From positions 1-11,008 of the forward strand of contig CAZCWX010000155.1 in the NCBI GenBank assembly GCA_964502465.1: a stretch of DNA of 11,008 bases. The letters are read 5' to 3'. The translations under genes were made by a program, and so were the position numbers. Under the pieces are notes generated by a model, which saw only the letters and a list, made by a program, of their open reading frames with translations, searched no databases and was not told the origin of the DNA. Source of the DNA: CAZCWX01 sp964502465. GTDB lineage: Bacteria; Desulfobacterota; Binatia; Bin18. Shown piece after piece: positions 6,917 through 11,008 of the stretch. Each line of letters begins with the position of its first letter. Positions within the stretch are counted from its first letter, which is position 1.

Positions 6917-8430
6917 TCGGAGAACACGGCAGCGACGATGCGGCGTTGAATCTTGCCAGTCGCAGTGCGTGGGATCTGGGTGACCAGGTGAATCTTTTTG
7001 GGAACTTTGAAAGAGGTGAGCCGCTCGCGGCAATGGGCCACGAGGTCTGTTTCGCTTGCGTGCCCACGCAAGACAACCGCTGCTGCAACCTCTTCGCCAT
7101 ACTTGGTGTCGGGGACGCCGAAGCAAACGGCTTCAGCCACTGCTGGATGCGAGAGGAGGGCTTCGTCAATCTCACGGGGTGAGATTTTTTCGCCACCGCG
7201 ATTGATCAGCTCTTTCAGACGGCCGACTAACGTGAGGTACCCCCCAGTATCGAGCACTCCCTGATCGCCAGTCCGAAACCAGCCGTTGGTGAAAGTTGTG
7301 GCATTGGCTTCGGGGTTGTTATGGTAGCCGCGAGTGACATTCGGCCCCTGGATCACCACTTCGCCCTGGGAACTCGCTGGCAGCAAAGTCCCGGTCTCGT
7401 CCATAACCGCAACGTGCACCCCGGTGCCACAACCGACCGACCCAGGTCGTCGCTGGCCTGGCGGCAAGGGATTGGACGTCATTTGATGAGCGGCCTCAGT
7501 CATGCCGTAGGCTTCGACCACCGGACAGCCGAAGCGTGTTTCCATGCCAGCCATCGTTGCTGGTGCCAGCGCTGAACTGCACGAACGGATAAACCGTAGG
7601 CTGCTGGCGCCAGGAGCAGGAGCCTGGTCCTCCTCCGCACGGGTGAGCAAGATTTGGTGAATCGTTGGTACGGCGGTATACCAGGTTGCCCGGTGTGCAT
7701 TGACTACTGGCCAGAAGGTACTCGCACTAAAGCGGGGAGGGAGGATCACCGTACCACCTGAGCGCAGTGTGGCCAGGGTTGAAGCCACTAATCCATGCAC
7801 ATGAAATAAGGGCATCACACATAAAGAGATATCGTCCGGCGTGAGGGCATACGTCGTAGCGATGTTGGCGGCAGAAGCAAGCAAATTGGCATGCGACAGC
7901 GGAACGCCTTTGGGGCGGCTGGTCGTACCGCTAGTGTGAAGGAAGAGGGAGACGTCGTCCGGCGTAGGGTCAGTGCGCTTACGTGCTAAAGAAGATGACC
8001 CAGTAATGGCAAAGCCTACGCGACCGTTGGTGGTGAGTGAGGCTTCGATCAGTACAGTCCCCGCTGGCGCGGCCAGGCGGGCGTGTTCTCCTCCTCCTGG
8101 AGGAACAATCAACGCCTTCGCTTCGATGTCCTCCAGATAAAAACGAAATTCTTCGGTGGTATACGCCGGGTTGAGCGGTGCGGCTGTGGCTGCCGCCGCC
8201 GTAATACCAAAGAAAGCGGTAATGACCTCGATCCCGTTTGGCAGAGCCATCGCGATACGGTCGCCACGCCCGAGACCAAGCATCTGCAGGGTGGTAGCGA
8301 GTTTTTCTCCCTGGTCACGGAGAGCAGTGTATGTGAGAACCAACCCCTCCTCGGGCGCTACCAGCGCGGGGTGAAAGGAATGGCCAACCGTTAGAAGATC
8401 GCTGAGAACCTGTGTGCGTTGCGTATCCAT
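6895..8430 (-). CDS. Acyl-CoA synthetase, oxalate-CoA ligase (AAE3/Pcs60)-like
   Basis: This ANL-superfamily enzyme activates a carboxylic acid with ATP and joins it to CoA. Visible motifs, numbered from the chosen ATG, are TSGTTSRPKG (166-175, ATP loop), YGMTEA (308-313), GWFRTGD (383-389), the hinge GRLKELINRGGEK and the PRTATGK lysine (K493). The segments FHVHGLVASTLATLRSGG, PPRFSASTFWPVV, WYTAVPTIHQILL and EAYGMTEAAHQMTSNPLPPG closely match what I know of oxalyl-CoA synthetases, so oxalate is the best guess, though related ligases accept other short acids. I chose the ATG at 8430 (511 residues); a GTG at 8466 adds twelve poorly conserved-looking residues and neither has a good Shine-Dalgarno. 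It lies 93 bases after the TauE gene. No oxalyl-CoA decarboxylase is nearby. Confidence 0.87.
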   Translation of the reverse strand: MDTQRTQVLSDLLTVGHSFHPALVAPEEGLVLTYTALRDQGEKLATTLQMLGLGRGDRIAMALPNGIEVITAFFGITAAAATAAPLNPAYTTEEFRFYLEDIEAKALIVPPGGGEHARLAAPAGTVLIEASLTTNGRVGFAITGSSSLARKRTDPTPDDVSLFLHTSGTTSRPKGVPLSHANLLASAANIATTYALTPDDISLCVMPLFHVHGLVASTLATLRSGGTVILPPRFSASTFWPVVNAHRATWYTAVPTIHQILLTRAEEDQAPAPGASSLRFIRSCSSALAPATMAGMETRFGCPVVEAYGMTEAAHQMTSNPLPPGQRRPGSVGCGTGVHVAVMDETGTLLPASSQGEVVIQGPNVTRGYHNNPEANATTFTNGWFRTGDQGVLDTGGYLTLVGRLKELINRGGEKISPREIDEALLSHPAVAEAVCFGVPDTKYGEEVAAAVVLRGHASETDLVAHCRERLTSFKVPKKIHLVTQIPRTATGKIQRRIVAAVFSDHPTRLP

Positions 8431-8523
8431 GGTGCTGTTTTTATCTGAATCAGGCTCAGGTTGCACGTGGCTCGCAAAAAATTCTCTCTGCCCTCTGTGA
8501 ATACGGCCCCCGAGAGGAGAAGC

Positions 8524-9300
8524 TTAATGCAAGAACTTCCCAACCCATGACAGCACACCGAGTAACTGCAGCGCCATCGCGATGACCGTGACAGTCAGGA
8601 CAACGCGGATCCAGTACGCCCCTTGCCGTACGCCCCAGTACGCACCACACCACGCCCCAGCAGCGTTAGACGTCGCCAACAACAGACCAACACCCCAGGC
8701 GACTTTCCCTTCCGCAATAAAGACCATAAGTGCCAACCCTGTCAGGCACAGAACAATGAGGACTTTAATGCCGTTGGCCAGAACCAGATCCAGCCCACCG
8801 AAAGAACTGAGGGCGACAAGAATAAAGATGCCCACACCAATCTGTAACAGCCCGCCGTACACACCGAGAACAAAAAAGACCATCCAGAGGAACCACCCTA
8901 TTTGTGAAGGAGACCTCAGGGCAGCAACTTTGGCGTTCAGGCGAGGTTCGGCTAGAATGGGACCAATAAGAAATAAAAGCACGAAGCCGAGAATAGTGCG
9001 AAAGAGCTCATCGTTGAGCCTGACAGAGACCAGCGCTCCCAAAAGCGACCCTATCGTTGCCGGCACAGCGAGCGATACTCCGAGCGCATAATTTGTGACC
9101 TGCAGGCGCTGATATGCGGCCAGCGCGGCGATATTTTGCACGAAAACGGCAACTCGGTTGGTTCCGTTCGCTACCCCTGGCGGTAGGCCAATGAAGATCA
9201 ACGCCGGCACTGTGAGCATGGCGCCGCCACCAGACACAGCATTAATGAACCCTGCAGCCAGCCCACTGGCGATGATCAACGCAAGATCAGGGAGGGTCAT
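8524..9300 (-). CDS. TauE/SafE-family membrane transporter
   Basis: A 258-residue, strongly hydrophobic protein with about eight predicted membrane segments and the family signature near the N terminus, GLAAGFINAVSGGGAMLTVPALIF then GLPPGVANGTNRVAV, which repeats in weaker form after the middle (the usual two-fold repeat of PF01925). Members move organic sulfur compounds, sulfite, sulfonates or other small anions across the inner membrane. Start is the ATG at 9300, only 15 bases after the AttH-like gene stops, with no strong Shine-Dalgarno, consistent with translational coupling. The acyl-CoA ligase follows, so a small acid may be the transported species (inference). Confidence 0.88.
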   Translation of the reverse strand: MTLPDLALIIASGLAAGFINAVSGGGAMLTVPALIFIGLPPGVANGTNRVAVFVQNIAALAAYQRLQVTNYALGVSLAVPATIGSLLGALVSVRLNDELFRTILGFVLLFLIGPILAEPRLNAKVAALRSPSQIGWFLWMVFFVLGVYGGLLQIGVGIFILVALSSFGGLDLVLANGIKVLIVLCLTGLALMVFIAEGKVAWGVGLLLATSNAAGAWCGAYWGVRQGAYWIRVVLTVTVIAMALQLLGVLSWVGKFLH

Positions 9301-9315
9301 GAGAGGGAACGTGAG

Positions 9316-10434
9316 TTAGAACGGCGGCAGGTGCTGAATCTCTTGATACCGTGGATACCCTTTGGTGACGCCGTACTCGATAATTCCATACCCGACTTCT
9401 CCGTCCATCCGGCATTCGATCACGTGATCGCTAAAGGTACCAATCCGCCGCATAAATACCTGGTCAGACAGGTCCCAGACGTCATGTTCAAAATAGTACG
9501 AACCTTTATAGTCGCCGTGGTACCAACCTTGCCATGCCCCATACATGCCTGAGCGCAAGAAATAACGGCCGGGAAGGGTACGAAGATGCAACGTTTTGAC
9601 GCCCCCGTTCTCGCATGTGAGCATGACCTCTCCCTGTTCTAAGGTCTGGTTGATCGTTTCTTTGGCCCAGGTCAAGTTGTGCTCGACACTGACGAGCTGC
9701 AGGCCCCGATCTGCCTTCTCGCCCAAAGGTTTCAGCAGCTCTCCACTGAGAAACATAAAGCTTCCAGGGGCGCGCTCATTGAAAAAGACATGCAGTCCAC
9801 AACTGGGAAACTGAGCAGCAATCCAGTTGTACAAATATGGCGGGAGATAGGTCTTGTGCGGATCCCCCTCTTCGGTGCGCAGTTCGGTGCGGACTCCCCA
9901 AGAATGGTCGCGCTGGGCAAACCAATGTGTCGGATCGAGTGTCAGGGTTTTGCCTTCTGGTAGGGTAATTGTTCCGCGTGCCCGGCCCAGTTGAGAATAG
10001 CGACTCAGATCTTCGACCACCTTTCCGGCACGACGGCGATAGTGGTGTTCTTCTTCGTGCGGATTAAACCTGCCTTCCCATTCGATGTCGAAAGACCAGC
10101 CAGATTCATTCTCCTCTAGCAGGAGACGGTGCCGTTTCAACCCTTCGAGCAGATGGAACGAGAGCGGCCCAACCTTGGCGCGTCCCGCATCGGGACGCAG
10201 GGCACGGGACATCCGCACGTTATACTGTTTGCCGTCACATACCACACCGGCAAAGGCGTCCTGCACGTTTTTATTGGGGTACTGCCCGAGACCGCAATCA
10301 AAGATCGTGCTCCCAGTGGTGACGTCCTCGATGGTGAACCAGAACCGTTCGGTCCACATCGGATCGCTGGTATAGACATGATCAAAGGTGCTAGGGATTT
10401 GGTGGCCAAGGTGGTCATCGCGTCCAGTGAGCAT
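9316..10434 (-). CDS. AttH/CrtC-like lipocalin-type protein (DUF7064/7065-like)
   Basis: A 372-residue protein without a signal peptide or membrane segment. Two beta-rich halves are expected: the N half (FWFTIEDVTTGSTIFDCGLGQ) and the stretch DIEWEGRFNPHEEEHHYRR, followed by RARGTITL and DPTHWFAQRDHSWGVR (168-182). The combination of a central W...RDHSWG motif with beta-strand-rich flanks is what I associate with AttH/hydroxyneurosporene-synthase-like lipocalin folds. The reaction and ligand are unknown; these proteins are thought to bind lipids, terpenoids or phenolics. The start is well supported: AGGAGG at 10441-10446 is six bases from the ATG. It is first in the probable operon with the TauE permease and the ligase. 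Confidence 0.68.
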   Translation of the reverse strand: MLTGRDDHLGHQIPSTFDHVYTSDPMWTERFWFTIEDVTTGSTIFDCGLGQYPNKNVQDAFAGVVCDGKQYNVRMSRALRPDAGRAKVGPLSFHLLEGLKRHRLLLEENESGWSFDIEWEGRFNPHEEEHHYRRRAGKVVEDLSRYSQLGRARGTITLPEGKTLTLDPTHWFAQRDHSWGVRTELRTEEGDPHKTYLPPYLYNWIAAQFPSCGLHVFFNERAPGSFMFLSGELLKPLGEKADRGLQLVSVEHNLTWAKETINQTLEQGEVMLTCENGGVKTLHLRTLPGRYFLRSGMYGAWQGWYHGDYKGSYYFEHDVWDLSDQVFMRRIGTFSDHVIECRMDGEVGYGIIEYGVTKGYPRYQEIQHLPPF

Positions 10435-10440
10435 ACAAGT

Positions 10441-10446
10441 CCTCCT
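10441..10446 (-). promoter_or_regulatory. Ribosome binding site of the AttH-like gene
   Basis: Read on the - strand this is AGGAGG, six bases before the ATG at 10434, a near-perfect Shine-Dalgarno that fixes the start. Confidence 0.8.
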
Positions 10447-10456
10447 GAGAAAAAGC

Positions 10457-10604
10457 GGTTAGCTCTCAGCTTTCAGCCTGTTGCTTCTAGCAGTACAGAG
10501 AATGCAGACCGTAAGCTATAGACCTGAGGCTCCCTTTTAGTCTGATGCCTGTAGTCTTGCGCCTTTCTGATTTTTGCTCACTGCTGACGGCTGAATGCTT
10601 TCCT
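10457..10604. repeat. GCTGA-type repeat words in the divergent promoter region
   Basis: AGCTCTCAGCTTTCAGCC (about 10459-10476) and GCTGACGGCTGAATGC (about 10583-10598) are opposite-strand relatives of the same GCTGA-unit repeat, about 105 bases apart in the gap between the two divergent genes. Similar words are common in dispersed intergenic repeats. Between them are TC-rich stretches and no gene. TATAAC at 10616-10621 is a possible -10 for the gene at 10721, without a good -35. Confidence 0.4.
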
Positions 10605-10647
10605 TCTCGGTTCGCTATAACTAGGGATTCACCACAGCCTTGTCAAA

Positions 10648-10685
10648 CACCCTGGCCCCATAGTTGCGCAGGTCCAACCAGGGTG
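10648..10685. promoter_or_regulatory. Perfect 8-base inverted repeat upstream of the right-end gene
   Basis: CACCCTGG (10648-10655) is the exact inverse complement of CCAGGGTG (10678-10685), 22 bases apart, ending 35 bases before the ATG at 10721. It could be an operator for a dimeric regulator or a hairpin in the 5' leader. Its position fits control of the right-end gene. Confidence 0.4.
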
Positions 10686-10720
10686 GTAAGTCGATGCCAT
10701 CTTGTCCAAGGAGGGTTGCG

Positions 10721-11008
10721 ATGAGCGACGATAAAGAACTGCTAAAACATGCTTTTGAAGGCACGCCCACTGTTTTTCAGGCGCTCGCTGCACAACGCAC
10801 CCACCGGGTGTTCAAGGGCTTTTCTAAGGACATCTCACGACCTGAGGTGCATGGTGGCACCGGTCGTACTATCGAAATGAAGGGCCCCTGGTTTGAACCC
10901 GGCACGACCCCGCTCAGCTGGGAAGGCAACGATCTCGCTGAAGTCGAACCCTTATCAGAACTCGAGACGGCGCTGCTTTTGTGGGCAGCCTGTGGCCCAA
11001 ACGGAATC
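10721..11008 (+). CDS. Partial protein with possible nitroreductase-like N terminus
   Basis: The open frame from the ATG at 10721 runs off the right edge after 96 codons (begins MSDDKELLKHAF). AAGGAGG at 10708-10714 lies six bases before the ATG, so the start is secure. Segments such as RTHRVFKGFSKDI, GGTGRTIEMKGPW and PLSELETALLLWAACGPNGI resemble the N terminus of an atypical nitroreductase-like family with its PLSE.E.ALL.WA.CG segment before the flavin domain, but the diagnostic part is outside the window. It is divergent from the AttH-like operon across 286 bases, so the two may share regulation. Confidence 0.7.
   Translation, partial: MSDDKELLKHAFEGTPTVFQALAAQRTHRVFKGFSKDISRPEVHGGTGRTIEMKGPWFEPGTTPLSWEGNDLAEVEPLSELETALLLWAACGPNGI

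Noticed and set aside
8467..8523. Possible terminator after the TauE gene (CTCTC/GAGAG before a T run)
   Set aside because: Only five pairs with a loop of more than 20 bases; not convincing, so the ligase is kept in the operon.
1..11008. CRISPR arrays, tRNA or rRNA genes, intact insertion sequences
   Set aside because: No regularly spaced identical repeats, no tRNA-like cloverleaf or rRNA core and no transposase were seen.

Overview
The window looks like chromosomal accessory sequence from an uncultured-type, moderately GC-rich Gram-negative soil or environmental bacterium. An OmpA-type peptidoglycan-binding fragment implies an outer membrane. A nitrilotriacetate-monooxygenase-type flavoenzyme, a soluble transhydrogenase, an oxalate-CoA-ligase-like enzyme and an AttH/CrtC-like protein together recall Binatota, Tectomicrobia or Desulfobacterota-like genomes. 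That placement is only an impression from gene content.

Left end (1-320): a GC-rich stretch with no convincing protein but many nested hairpins. It ends in a strong 14-bp hairpin followed, eight bases later, by seven T's. I read it as a probable structured non-coding RNA on the + strand, possibly cut by the window edge. Next (326-942, - strand) is a compact toxin-antitoxin pair: an AbrB-type antitoxin overlapping a PIN-domain (VapC-like) ribonuclease by four bases. Degenerate direct repeats lie upstream of it (1046-1132).

Gene graveyard (about 1196-2210, - strand): a frameshifted C-terminal fragment of an OmpA-family protein and a second broken fragment of unknown family. No intact gene is visible.

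Metabolic block A (2272-6209, - strand): a GxSxG esterase of the EstD/Fes type lies 62 bases downstream of a two-component flavin monooxygenase A subunit (NtaA/SnaA/DszA type), so these two are probably co-transcribed. Upstream of them, beyond a twin-hairpin dispersed repeat, is sthA (Si-specific NAD(P)+ transhydrogenase). The 386-base gap after sthA is rich in inverted repeats and separates it from a small divergent gene of unknown function (6596-6916).

Metabolic block B (6895-10434, - strand): in transcription order, an AttH/CrtC-like protein, a TauE/SafE-type permease (15 bases later) and an oxalate-CoA-ligase-like acyl-CoA synthetase. The ligase converges on the small gene and overlaps its end by 22 bases. 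This looks like one transcription unit that handles a small acid, but its substrate cannot be read from sequence. A divergent gene of possible nitroreductase-like type starts at 10721 and runs off the right edge. The best candidates for something undescribed are the left-end RNA and the AttH-like/TauE/ligase operon.
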